Assembly: GCF_040869045.1 (NCBI RefSeq) | Contig: NC_090320.1 | Coordinates: 117,313,112 to 117,377,111 of the forward strand | Reading direction: 5' to 3' | DNA from: Eurosta solidaginis | Taxonomy: Eukaryota; Arthropoda; Insecta; Diptera; Tephritidae | DNA: 64,000 bases | Shown: piece by piece, positions 23,421 through 34,169 of the stretch | Numbering within the stretch: the stretch's first letter is position 1 | How the letters are laid out: each line of letters starts with the position of its first letter | Notes under the pieces: generated by a model | Database searches by the model: none | What the model saw: the letters and a program-made list of their open reading frames with translations, nothing else | What the model was told of the DNA's origin: nothing | Made by a program: the position numbers and the translations under genes

Positions 23421-26240
23421 TAGCGGTACCCGACAGATGATGTTCTGGGTCACCCTGGTCCACATTTTGGTCGAAATCTCGAAAACGCCTTCACATATAC
23501 AACTACCACAACTCCCTTTTAAAATTCTTATTAATACCTTTAATTTGACACCCATATTGTACGAACACATTATAGAGTAACCCCCGGTCCACCTTTATAG
23601 CAATATCTCGAAAAGGCGTCCACCCATAGAACTAAGGCCCACTCCCTTTTAAAACACTCATTAACACCTTTCGTTTGATACCCATGTCGTACGAACAAAT
23701 TCTAGAGTCACCCCTGGTCCACCTTTATGGCGATATCTCGAAAAGGCGTCCACCTATAAAACTAAGGCCCACTCCCTTTTAAAATACTCATTAACACCTT
23801 TCATTTGATACCCATATCGTACAAACAAATTCTAGAGTCACCCCTGGTCCACCTTTATGGCGATATCTCGAAAAGGCGTCCACCCATAGAACTAAGGCCC
23901 ACTCCCCTTTAAAATATTCATTAACATCTTTCATTTGATACCCATATCGTACAAACAAATTCTAGAGTCACCGCTGGTCCACCTTTATGGCAATATCTCG
24001 AAAAGGCGTCCACCCATAGAACTAAGGCCCACTCCCTTTTAAAACACTCATTAACACCTTTCATTTGATACCCATATCGTACAAACAACACATTCCAGGG
24101 TTACCCTAGGTTCATTTTCCTACATGGTGATTTTCCCTTAATAAATTAGCGGTACCCGACAGATGATGTTCTAGGTCACCCTGGTCCACATTTTGGTCGA
24201 AATCTCGAAAACGCCTTCACATATACAACTACCACAACTCCCTTTTAAAATTCTTATTAATACCTTTAATTTGACACCCATATTGCACAAACACATTATA
24301 GAGTCACCCCTGGTCCACCTTTATAGCAATATCTCGAAAAGGCGTCCACCCATAGAACTAAGGCCCACTCCCTTTTAAAACACTCATTAACACCTTTCGT
24401 TTGATACCCATGTCGTACGAACAAATTCTAGAGTCACCCCTGGTCCACCTTTATGGCGATATCTCGAAAATCCGTCAACCTATAGAACTAAGGCCCACTC
24501 CTTTTTAAAATACTCATTAACACCTTTCATTTGATACCCATATCGTAAACAAATTCTAAAGTCACCCCTGGTCCACCTTTATGGCGATATCTCGAAAAGG
24601 CGTCCACCTATAGAACTAAGGCCTACTCCCTTTTAAAATACTCATTAACACCTTTTATTTGATACCCATATCGTACAAACAAATTCTAGAGTCACCCCTG
24701 GTCCACCTTTATAACGATATCCCGAAAAGGCGTCCACCTATAGAACTAAGGCCCACTCCCTTTTAAAATACTCATTAACACTTTCATTTGATACCCATAT
24801 CGTAAACAAATTCTAAAGTCACCCCTGGTCCACCTTTATGGCGATATCTCGAAAAGGCGTCCACCTATAAAACTAAGGCCCACTCCCTTTTAAAATACTC
24901 ATTAACACCTTTCATTTGATACCCATATCGTACAAACAAATTCTAGAGTCACCCCTGGTCCACCTTTATGGCGATATCTCGAAAAGGCGTCCACCCATAG
25001 AACTAAGGCCCACTCCCCTTTAAAATATTCATTAACATCTTTCATTTGATACCCATATCGTACAAACAAATTCTAGAGTCACCGCTGGTCCACCTTTATG
25101 GCAATATCTCGAAAAGGCGTCCACCCATAGAACTAAGGCCCACTCCCTTTTAAAACACTCATTAACACCTTTCATTTGATACCCATATCGTACAAACAAC
25201 ACATTCCAGGGTTACCCTAGGTTCATTTTCCTACATGGTGATTTTCCCTTAATAAATTAGCGGTACCCGACAGATGATGTTCTAGGTCACCCTGGTCCAC
25301 ATTTTGGTCGAAATCTCGAAAACGCCTTCACATATACAACTACCACAACTCCCTTTTAAAATTCTTATTAATACCTTTAATTTGACACCCATATTGTACA
25401 AACACATTATAGAGTCACCCCTGGTCCACCTTTATAGCAATATCTCGAAAAGGCGTCCACCCATAGAACTAAGGCCCACTCCCTTTTAAAACACTCATTA
25501 ACACCTTTCGTTTGATACCCATGTCGTACGAACAAATTCTAGAGTCACCCCTGGTCCACCTTTATAGCAATATCTCGAAAAGGCGTCCACCCATAGAACT
25601 AAGGCCCACTCCCTTTTAAAATACTCATTAACACCTTTCATTTGATACCCGTATCGTACAAACAAATTCTAGTGTGACCCCTGGTCCACCTTTATGGCGA
25701 TATCTCGAAAAGCCGTCCGCCTGTAGAACTAAGGCCCACTCCCTTTTAAAATACTCATTAACACCTTTCATTTGATACCCATATCGTACAAACAAATTCT
25801 AGAGTCACCCCTGGTCCACCTTTATGGCGATATCTCGAAAAGCCGTCCGCCTATAGGACTAAGGCCCACTCCCTTTTAAAATACTTATTAACACCTTTCA
25901 TTTGATACCCATATCGTACAAACAAATTCTAGAGTCACCCCTGGTCCACCTTTATGGAGATATCTCGAAAAGGCGTCCACCTATAGAACTGAAGCCAACG
26001 CCCTTTTAAAAAACTCATTAACACCTTTCTTTTGATGCCCATATCGTACAAACAAATTCTAGAGTACCCCTGGTCCACCTTTATGGCGATGTCTCGAAAA
26101 GGCGTCCACCTATAGAACTAAGGCCCACGCCCTTTTTAAAATATTCATTAACACCTTTCATTTGATACCAATATCGTAAAAACAACACATTCCAGGGTTA
26201 CCCTAGGTTCATTTTCCTACATGGTGATTTTCCCTTATTT
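23421..26240 (+). repeat. Internal 130-bp satellite of the dispersed element, three blocks
   Basis: Units of 130 bp repeat with CTCCCTTTTAAAATACTCAT, GATACCCATATCGTACAAAC and TCACCCCTGGTCCACCTTTA. Landmarks CTCCCTTTT at 23641, 23771, 23901 and 24031 are spaced exactly 130. Three blocks each begin with TAGCGGTACCCGACAGATG at 23421, 24147 and 25258. The first two end with TACATGGTGATTTTCCCTTA, as does the last (about 26220). Two 61-codon frames near 24193 and 25304 are by-products of the repeat. Confidence 0.9.
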
Positions 26241-26306
26241 TGTCTCCATAGCTCTCAACTGAGTATGTAATGTTCGGTTACACCCGAACTTAGCCTTCCT
26301 TACTTG

Positions 26307-27498
26307 TTTTCTATATGCCTAAATGAAAGGACGGACGTTAACGATGTGAGTCAACTGGCTATTTGCATTTGAAGCATTACAGCCGAATACGAAATTGGCG
26401 AGACCTTGTTTTCAAGTGAAAGCTTCTATGGAAACGTGACAGGGAACTCTTTGTTCGGCGTAGTAAAGGAAAAGCTTTTCGCCACTGTTGATATGCAGAC
26501 ACTTTCAGAAGTGTGTACAAATGGTGCAAACACTATAGTTGGAAGGTGCGAAGTCTTCGCAGGGCAACTTATTAACAATGGAATCTCAGCCCTCACCTTC
26601 CATTGTATGATACACCAGGCTGCACCCTCCTCAAAGTTTTTGTCGAACCATCCTGTAGTGAAAAAGGCCGAGGAAATAGTAAACAAAATACGTGGTGGTC
26701 ACCAATCCCTATCTCATGGAAATTAATGTATTTAGCGACCTTTGTGATTTAAACAATTATTTATTTTGGTGATTAACAAAACCATATGTGTTTTATTTAA
26801 CATTGACCTAAAGCCGGCAAAATAAATAATCTCATGGAAAGTTGGCAAAATTATTGAAAGAAAAAAATGTATTCAAAGGAACCTCACAATGTTTACGGAC
26901 GTAAGATGGCTAAGCCGTGCGAATTGCCTCAACAGATTATTTGATTTGAGGGCAGAGGTTCTGGAGTTCCTCGAGAGAGAAAAAAAAAGTGCGACTCATA
27001 TCGTTTTTGAAAGATAAAACTTTAGTTTTAGATTTGGCATTTTTGTCCGATACCACGAAGATGTTAAACGAGTTTAACTTGGAGTTTTAAGGTAAACAAA
27101 AAGTTTTCTGAATGCATATACAGCGCTAAATAATTTTAAGACTAAAATATTTTTACTTCTTTATGAAATAAATGCGAATAAATATTCAAGTTTTCCCAAA
27201 ACTATACAGACTTTGGACGAATTCGGTATTAGTTGCAAGAAACAGGAATATACCAATATATTTCAGACGATTTTCGAAAACTTCGAAGATAGGTTTCACG
27301 ATTTCGAAGGTATGAAACGCCATTTAAATGCGACGTTACTAAGTACTAGTTTGAAATCCAAAGTGAACTAGTCATCTTAAGGAGTGAAATGGTTATTCCC
27401 GATGACACGAATATGACTCAGTTCTGGAAGAACTTGATTGGAAACAATTACCCCATCTTAAAAAAAATTCGTTGATTTTTGTGAACAAACATTTTCCG
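26307..27498 (+). pseudogene. hAT transposase pseudogene, catalytic/C-terminal part (GTF2IRD2/ZBED-like)
   Basis: Continues the gene broken at 20882. The frame resumes with SICLNERTDVNDVSQLAI, the counterpart of the LDESTDV catalytic block (here NERTDV, so the first Asp of that motif has changed). It goes on to CTNGANTIVGR, FHCMIHQAA, DVRWLSRANCLNRLFDLRAE and, near the end, FCEQTFSDI. It is broken by a stop at about 26373, a small insertion (26711-26840), several stops between 27000 and 27450 and frameshifts. It stops at the tail of a Jockey-like LINE at 27499. Excising the 5.4-kb element with one TTTT copy rejoins the two halves in frame. Confidence 0.8.
26711..26840. mobile_element. 106-bp insert flanked by a 12-bp duplication
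   Basis: ATCTCATGGAAA occurs at 26711-26722 and again at 26829-26840, bounding 106 bp of AT-rich sequence that is foreign to the hAT reading frame. The hAT protein reads up to SLSHG before it and KLAKLLKEKN after it, so removing the insert and one repeat restores the frame. A 12-bp duplication suits retrotransposition, but the insert has no recognisable SINE promoter or tail. Confidence 0.65.
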
Positions 27499-28440
27499 AT
27501 ATTTATTTATTTATTTATTTACAAATAATGGTTGACTCAAATGCAAAGCGGTCGATTGCTAAAAATTTATGTAGTAATGTTATTTAAGAATTTATATAAG
27601 TGTCCCCAGTGGCGAGTCGTCGTGAGGAGCTCAGAAGGGAGCTTACGCGAGGTGCTCAGAAAGGAGCTTGGTGCCCGTAAGGGGGCTGACGCGACGTGCT
27701 CATAAAGGAGCCGTATGCCCAGTAGGGGGAACGCGCGTGCCTGTTTTCTACGGAAGAAATAATAATTCCAGCATATTAAAAAATAAATTAGTTTGTATCT
27801 CTTAGTTTAGATAGGCGAGTATTGCATTACGTATAGTGGCAAAAGTACATTCAAGACTAATACAGCTATACAAGTCATTGTAGTGCGAGCACCAGATAAG
27901 CAGAGGTTTATTTTTAGCAACGTTTCGAGGACATTACCCCTTTGTCGTCGAAATTTTGCTAAAAATAAGGAACGTAGTGTCTGGAAACCCTACGAGGAAG
28001 TGCTAAAAAGAATCGGCTGAGAAGGTCAGCAGAATCAATTTCTTCAATAATGAGCTTGTGGATGAACAATACACCCAGTAATATTCTCCGCGTTTCCAGA
28101 GTGGGTAAGCTAATAAGAAGAAGTATATTCCTGTATGGTGGGAGGTGGAGACTTGAGTCCCAGTTAAGGCCACGTAATGCGAATATCAAAAATTGATTTT
28201 GAACTGACTCAAGACGCTTTATATGATTTTGAGAAGCAGGGCACCAAACGCATGAGCAATACTCGAGTATTGGACGGACCAGCGATGTGTAAAGAATCTT
28301 AGTGAGGTACGGATCATCAAACTCGTTAGCCCATCTTTTAACGAACCTAAGTACAGTCAACGCTTTGTTGGCAATAGATGAAATATGCTTGTTGAAATTA
28401 AGTTGCGAAACTTGTTGGCTTCAAGAAATTTGAATAACAT
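27499..28440 (-). pseudogene. Jockey-like LINE, 5'-truncated 3' end with RT C-terminus
   Basis: Minus-strand frame from about 28410 to 27959 reads NFNKHISSIANKAL, FVKRWANEFDDPY, YTSLVRPILEYCSCVW, IESVQ-like LESVQNQFL and LPTLETRR. This is the thumb/C-terminal region of a Jockey-clade reverse transcriptase. It ends at a stop, followed by a ~440-bp 3'UTR containing two imperfect ~48-bp GC-rich repeats (27640-27735) and a (TAAA)n tail at 27499-27519 on the minus strand. The tail lands inside the hAT gene. The catalytic YADD region is absent. Confidence 0.8.
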
Positions 28441-29801
28441 ACTTCTAATACGAAATTGCCAAACAAATATCGTAGAAGAATGTATCCAACATATCACATA
28501 GTGAAATATACTTTTATATACATTGATTGATTTATTTATTATATTCGCAAAAATACATATGTAAAAAAAATATTAGATTTTAGCGGAAATAATTCCGGAA
28601 AGTGATCATATATTGTGGGATTGCTTAGGTACCCACAGATATGCCAGAACCAAGTTTTCGTATTGTTTGGAGTTGCGGAAGGGGTTGAAAACCCCTCTTC
28701 TTCCTCATTTGTTTGGGTCATGTTTATCTCGCAAACGGTGCGTCTAACAAAAATTATATTGATTTATCAGTTATGCAAAAAATCAGGTTGCTTCAGTTTT
28801 TACTTAATACCTCGAAAACTATCAGAGACACAATAAATGTTGGATACTCACTTTACTACTAATAAAATTGTTTACAACTTTTACAAAGTTTTTTTTTTCA
28901 ATCCAACTTAAGAATAAACAAATATTCTGCTTTAAGAAGAAAGTTCTACAAAAAATTTTAGTTTGAAAAATATTTTTTAAACATTTTTCAAACTCATGAA
29001 TGAGAGTTTTTATTTTTTTTAATAACACTTTGCGACATTGAAAATTCATCCAGAAAGTAACATAGTGTAGGCTGTTTGTATGGTCGAGTTATGTATAAAA
29101 ATATTTTTATTTCTTGTTGTTGTACCCTCCATTGTTTTTTTTTTATTCACAAAAAACCGTTATTTCAGTTCTTGGCGAAGTCTTGAGCTCATAAGCTGGT
29201 CATTCTACCAAAAATTTTCGATTGCAATATATTTTTGAAAAGTTAAAAATTGAGCTTATGAAATATGTACATCTCTTTACTCTTTTTTTTTGTTGCAAAC
29301 TTTTCAGGAGTTATCTGAATTTTTTTTTTTATTTTTGTAGTTTTAAGTCTAAAAATGTATTTCATTCATATTTCATGAAAACAAAGTGCTTTTGTTCAAA
29401 ATTTTTCACTTTCTTTCATTTCTTCTTTTTCGTGCCAATCCCTTATATCATTTATCTTCCTCCTACTCCCACTTAGAAAAAATATATTTGAAATACAAAA
29501 CTGCGAAGCGGGTGCTAGGGCTTTCAAATCTCAAGTTTGAAACAAGATTGAATTTGGGTTAACAATATGTTCATAGGCACTTTTACATAAGCATCGACGA
29601 TATATAAATATAAGCTATTTATAAATATAAATATTTGTGAATACAAAGGAAAAATAATGCAAACATAATTTACTTATTGAGAAATAAAAACAAACACCTT
29701 TTAGTCGTTTAAAGTTTTTAAACGTTTATTTTTTCTTATTTCCGTATATTCCGTTTAGCACTCAATGTACATATATAAAAAATATATAAATTTACTTATT
29801 A
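28441..29801. other. AT-rich non-coding stretch
   Basis: About 1.4 kb with long T and A runs (for example 29280-29340). The open frames found here are short, biased to Phe/Lys/Ile and unlike any protein I know. Phrases such as CTCGCAAACGGTGCGTCTAA resemble non-coding parts of other long-TIR elements, so this may be transposon debris. I see no ends. Confidence 0.5.
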
Positions 29802-30270
29802 CACTGCTCTACAAAATTAAACTTATAAATTTAAAATTCTATGGATAAGTTTTTGCTTTTTTTTTTTTTTTGTTTTCTAAACTTTGCCTTTTTTGAAAAG
29901 GGAGATCCATTGATGTTATCATATCTCTGGAACGGGTTGTCCGATTTTGTTGGAGAAAACAGCATATAATAGCAAATAAAATTACCTTAAAATTGTTTAA
30001 ATACCATTTTTTTTAAATATTTATTGGTTTCAGAGTTATTTGCATCGCATTATAACAAATCGATTTTTTGTATTAAAAATTTCCATTTTTTTTTTTTCTT
30101 CTTTAATTCGTAAAAAATCGAAAGAGACAAAAACTTACAACTTTTATTACATGATCGTAAAACTGTGAACATTCCAAATCAGGCAAGCTTTATTTCATGA
30201 AAATCCATGGATAAACGGTAATATTATTAACAATTAAGTGAATGAAGGGAAAATACGTATCTATATACTT
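29802..30270 (+). repeat. Left terminal inverted repeat of the long-TIR element
   Basis: Pairs with 33420-33869 in reverse complement. Shared blocks in order are TACAAAA, TAAAATTCTATGGATAAG, a T run, CATATC, a GTTATT segment, AAAAAATCGAAAG/GG, TTTTATT and AAAACTGTGAACAT. Alignment by eye is good but with many substitutions and small gaps, so the element is old. Confidence 0.65.
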
Positions 30271-30289
30271 ATATAAAAAGAAGTGTACA

Positions 30290-31380
30290 TTTTGATTGTC
30301 ACTCCATAACTCGAGAACGGCTCGACAGATTGCCATGAAATTTTTAGGAAAGATACAGGAAGAGAGATGATGGTTAGTTGATTTTGAAATCCCAAATCGC
30401 TTAGCCATTCTTGAGTTATGCTTTTTTTTTAGAAACAATTTAAAATTAAAAAAAAAAAGTTTACATTTCGGTCCAACCTATTACAAGTTAATTTCATTAA
30501 CAGCATACAAATGTTTAACAGATTAACCTGTCCAAATGCAAATGTTTATCAATCACTTTCTTCTGATGGTAACTATTGTTCACGCCTGCCTTTCCAACAT
30601 ATCTTCGTTAAGTTAATAATTTGCATACATACAAACACACACTCCCACTCATCGCACACATTCATGCTTTTGTTGTACAACGTAACGTCACCGTCTTCGC
30701 TTTTGTTTTTCGCTTTTTTTTATCATTTTGCTATTATCGCATATTCCACAACTGCAGCAACATAACGCAAACTCACCTGCACTAATATTACATTGCCTAT
30801 ATACTCTTCGCACTCATCGCTTATTTTGTCAACATTAAATAGTTGGACTTTTCCATGGAAAATTCCTAAACATAAATTCTGCTGCCTAAATTGAATTTTT
30901 TCTTAGCATGTAAGATCATTGAATTTGTAATCGTCAAAGAGTTACGACAAAATAAAGCCATATAAAAACCAAATTTCGTTTGTCTATTGATTTGGCATAT
31001 ACATAGATGTAGAAAAAGCTCTACATTTCTCCAACTATTATTAATTTAAAAAGTGATTTTAAGTGTGTTCAGTGCAAGAAAACATAGTTAAAAAAGATTT
31101 TTTCCATAATTTCATCATATGCATCAAAATGCCACCAACAAGACGATCAACTATAGGTCGACGTACGCGTAATTCTACCTATAGATTTAATCAAAGGAGA
31201 GCGCAAAGTGTAGAGGAACGCTCACAACAAAACCAAGTACAACAATTACGAAATGCACGTCGTCATAGATCGACAGATCCAAATCCAGCATCGAGTGTAA
31301 GAAATGCATTTTTAGAGACATGTTTGCACCTGAAATTATATGTATATGTAATTTAGAGGTTACAATTATGATGAATATAC
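30290..31380 (+). pseudogene. Helitron 5' fragment with RepHel N-terminus
   Basis: An ATG at 31129 opens a frame reading MPPTRRSTIGRRTRNSTY, then RRAQSVEERSQQNQVQQLR and RHRSTDPN. This Arg/Gln-rich leader is typical of insect Helitron RepHel proteins (over 1300 aa in full). Coding similarity stops after about 65 codons, and the frame closes at 31356. The upstream 800 bp, including ATAACTCGAGAACGGCTCGA, looks like Helitron 5' non-coding DNA. It lies where the C-terminal exon of the minus-strand gene would be expected, so it may have displaced that exon. Confidence 0.6.
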
Positions 31381-31406
31381 AAAAATCATATCATATTCCT
31401 ACTTAC

Positions 31407-32746
31407 CGATTTTCGAATAGTTGGTTAGTAAATCAGAAATGATTTCCTTATAATTTGGACCCCGATTATTTCCTAAAAAATTTTAAACAATCAGCCTAAA
31501 TGAGTTCCAAGCAGCCTTTTCATCGGGTGATAGTAACGTCTCGAATGTTGAGTTCTGTAGTAGTTTTCGGATTTGTGGACCATCAAAAACACCTTCAGAA
31601 ATTTTTGAAGCGGATAATTTTGGAAATATTGTTTGAATATAATCGAATGCTTTTTCATTTTTGTTTAGCGCCTTAACAAAATTCTTGACTAATCCAAGCT
31701 TGATGTGTAATGGCGGAAAAATCACATTCTCCTTTTTTATTAGCGCAGCATATTTTATTGTGTGTGCCTACTTCGTGATTGGTTCTTGCTGGCCAGTCCT
31801 TCCTTACATAATGTGCGCTTCGATCTCGGCTATCCCAAAGGCAAAGAAAACAACAATGTTTTGTGTAACCACCTTGTAGCCCAGTTAGTAAAGCTACCAC
31901 TTTCAAGTCGCAACATATTTTCCAATTGTGTTTTTCTAAATGAATATATTTAAAAGCTTTCCAAAAAGTCCAGTTATATCATAGCAAAAACATATATTGT
32001 TTTTATTTCTATAAAAACAAGCATATGGCTTATGTCGCTCACGATAGGTAGTTATCGTAACCTGTTTTTCTAATAAATCTCTTTCTTTTAGACGGGATGC
32101 AAGTAGCTCTCACTTATCTTTTGGAAGCTCTAGGTGTCTTATAAGATCGTTTAACAAGGACTGTGTCAGAGGCTTTGGGCAAAATCCATCTGATACGCTG
32201 GAGATTTTTGAAGACGAAGAAATAGGCGATGGAGGAACTTCAGTATACGTATCATGTTGATTTTCAGGACGTGGAACTCCATCTGAATCTAGCACGGGAA
32301 GAGTAAAACCACCAGCTGAAATCGTGGGATAAGACCAAATCATATGTTTTCCAAATCATTTTTTTTAATTAAACAAAAGTAACAGTTAGCATCATGATCA
32401 CATGTTTCTCTTCACATCATAGGTTTTTCAATTTGCATGTTTTCTCTGTGAAAAATGAGTATCATAAATATTTTTAATTAATAAATGTAATTGTTACTTA
32501 CTGAGGGTAGGATTTCCATTTCTTTAAAATATATATACAGCTATCACAAATTGAATTTGGCGTCCAATATTGGCTCAAATTCTCAACATCTATTTTAAAA
32601 TAATCCTTATATGAATTTTGTAGTGAAATAGTGAAATTTCTCCGCCCTTTTGCTGTAGTGTAAAGACCACATACATAACAAAATATATTCGGATCATTTT
32701 TGCAGACAAATTTTCTACTGTTATTATTAATTTTTTTAAAATTCAC
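31407..32746 (-). pseudogene. Cys-rich transposase-like protein of the long-TIR element, spliced and broken
   Basis: Exon 1 (32746-32502) encodes FCYVCGLY and SICDSC Cys pairs and ends at a GTAAGT donor. Exon 2 opens at a TTTTCACAG acceptor (about 32445) and adds CDHDANCYFC. Next come LTQSLLNDLIRHLELP, ACFYRNKN, LKVVALLTGLQGGYTKHCCF and WDSRDRSAHYV, then PPLHIKLGLVKNFVKALN and EGVFDGPQIRKLL. It ends in YSKIG at a second GTAAGT donor (31407/31406). It is dead: TGA in exon 2 near 32420, frameshifts near 32340, 31960 and 31700, and a missing final exon. I recognise this as a protein family recurring in arthropod genomes, but I know no accepted superfamily name. Confidence 0.7.
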
Positions 32747-33419
32747 TAACCAATTAATAGTTTTTTACTGTTGTTGACAACTTGACTTTTCGCGATCAGG
32801 AATGCTAGGTAAATAACATTGAATGAACTAAATGAATTACTTTAAATAGTCGCAGGCCACTTCGATTTTCAAAAGTATGTATCTTTTTTTTCGTTAAGTT
32901 TGTCACAATCGACGACAATATACCATACAGAGCAGTTATCTAATGAGTTTGTAAATTTTTTAACCACTACCTGCGAAAGGGTTTGAAAAAAGGGGTTTTC
33001 AAAAAAACTTCATGTGCTATGGGAAATGGCCTATTCAGTAGATAGGTATAACAGTTTCTATGACGGACTGATAATTTGATTTTTTTGTTTTTATGATTTA
33101 AGCATTCTAAGAACATCGCAAGAAATGCCTCAAGGAAAAAGTTGTATTTATTTGATAACAAATATATATGACCATACTTCTTTCTTACGAAAACCCGCGT
33201 TGGCAACTTAAATTTTTCATACAGTATGAGGCATTTTTTCTTATGATCTGCCTTTTGCCTTAAGAAAAATTGACGGGGAAAAATTTCTTGAGTGTCATTA
33301 TGGAGTTTTCTCATTTTTGGCGATGCCCGAAGTAAGTTTTAAAAAGACAAAGTTGCGCAAAATGTCATACCTAAATAATTTGTTTGTAAAAAACTATAAT
33401 AGGCTTGATATGCAAAATT
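32747..33419. other. 5' non-coding part of the long-TIR element
   Basis: AT-rich stretch between the gene start and the right inverted repeat. A 115-codon minus frame at 32967-33314 has low-complexity Lys/Phe composition and no motif I recognise, so I do not call it a gene. Confidence 0.5.
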
Positions 33420-33869
33420 TTCGCTAAATTGGGTATTTTCACTTTATTGTCAATAAAACCAACATTTATTCATGTATTTTTACGAAATAAGGTTTTAATA
33501 ATTTATAATGTTTACAGTTTTAAGACCGTGAAATAAAATTGGTAAGTTTTTAAAACCTTCGATTTTTTATGAATTTTTGAAAAATAAAAAAAGTTCGATT
33601 TTGCAAAAAAAAAAAATTTTTTACATTTTTATGTGAATAACTCCACAACCGTCGATCATATAAAAAAATGTTCTTGTCAAGACTTGAAGAAAATTTTGCG
33701 GTGAATCCACTGGTGTTTCTCTCAACGAATTTAGATAAGTAATTTCCAAGATATGATAAAAAAAAATGTAAAAACCTCTGTGAAAATTCGTGATTTTAGA
33801 AAAAGAAAAAAAAAAAACAAATCTTATCCATAGAATTTTAGATTTTGTGTGTTTTTGTACTTAGGGGGC
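33420..33869 (-). repeat. Right terminal inverted repeat of the long-TIR element
   Basis: Reverse complement of the left repeat, with the core CTTATCCATAGAATTTTA at 33823-33840 and AATGTTTACAGTTTT at 33508-33522. The outermost bases (about 33861-33869) no longer match the left terminus. No target-site duplication is recognisable. Confidence 0.65.
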
Positions 33870-34169
33870 CATAATACATCGAAATTAAATAGTTAGACTT
33901 CAAAGTAATTTCTCTTGTTGACTGGTGTTATATGCGTTAATTCTATCATATGTATCGCGCATAATTATTCATACATATTTTGATACCGATCAGCCGATAC
34001 CCATCACCGATGTTGCTACGCCAAGTGCCAAGCGGCGACTAACTCAATTAACGACGACAGAGCGAATCATATGCGTGTGAATTGAGAGGGCACAATTGTG
34101 CTATAAAATGAAGAGCCCTGTTTTAAATACAGATATGTTTATATACAGGCAAGCCACATAATTACCTGT
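33870..34169. other. Short unassigned stretch
   Basis: No coding signal. It contains AAGAGCCCTGTTTTAAATAC, whose reverse complement resembles TAAATCAGGGCTCTTCAAAA at about 20270, so a short dispersed repeat is possible. Confidence 0.35.

Larger units (their letters stand above)
20883..26306 (+). mobile_element. 5.4-kb dispersed repeat inserted in the hAT gene
   Basis: It begins ATACTCAGTTGAGCAGAGC and ends CTCAACTGAGTATGTAATG (26253-26271) plus a 3' tail closing CCTTACTTG, so the two ends share a short inverted ATACTCAGTTGAG. Both sides are flanked by TTTT. The body has repeated modules of the ACCACGCCCACTTTTTCGAT and GGGCGTGGC type. The module GTCCGTCC..GTTAACACRATAACTTGAG occurs twice (21020 and 23030). 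It also carries a Harbinger remnant and a 130-bp satellite. It has no protein of its own. Such elements are common in fly genomes. I do not know an agreed family name. Confidence 0.8.
29802..33869 (-). mobile_element. Long-TIR DNA transposon, unassigned superfamily, about 4.07 kb
   Basis: The two ends are diverged inverted repeats of about 450 bp. The core TAAAATTCTATGGATAAG is at 29832-29849, and its perfect reverse complement is at 33823-33840. AAAACTGTGAACAT at 30159 pairs with its near reverse complement at 33508-33522, at nearly the same distance from each core (327 and 318 bp). TACAAAA lies 20-21 bp outside both cores. Inside are a minus-strand spliced pseudogene (31407-32746) and a Helitron 5' fragment. 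The left terminus reads CACTGCTCTACAAAATT; the right terminus is eroded. Confidence 0.7.

Noticed and set aside
24193..25489. Two nearly identical 61-codon frames in the 130-bp satellite
   Set aside because: They recur because the satellite block recurs, and they have no codon structure beyond the repeat.
32967..33314. 115-codon minus-strand frame upstream of the Cys-rich gene
   Set aside because: Low-complexity Lys/Phe-rich composition in AT-rich DNA with no motif; it fits non-coding sequence of the long-TIR element.
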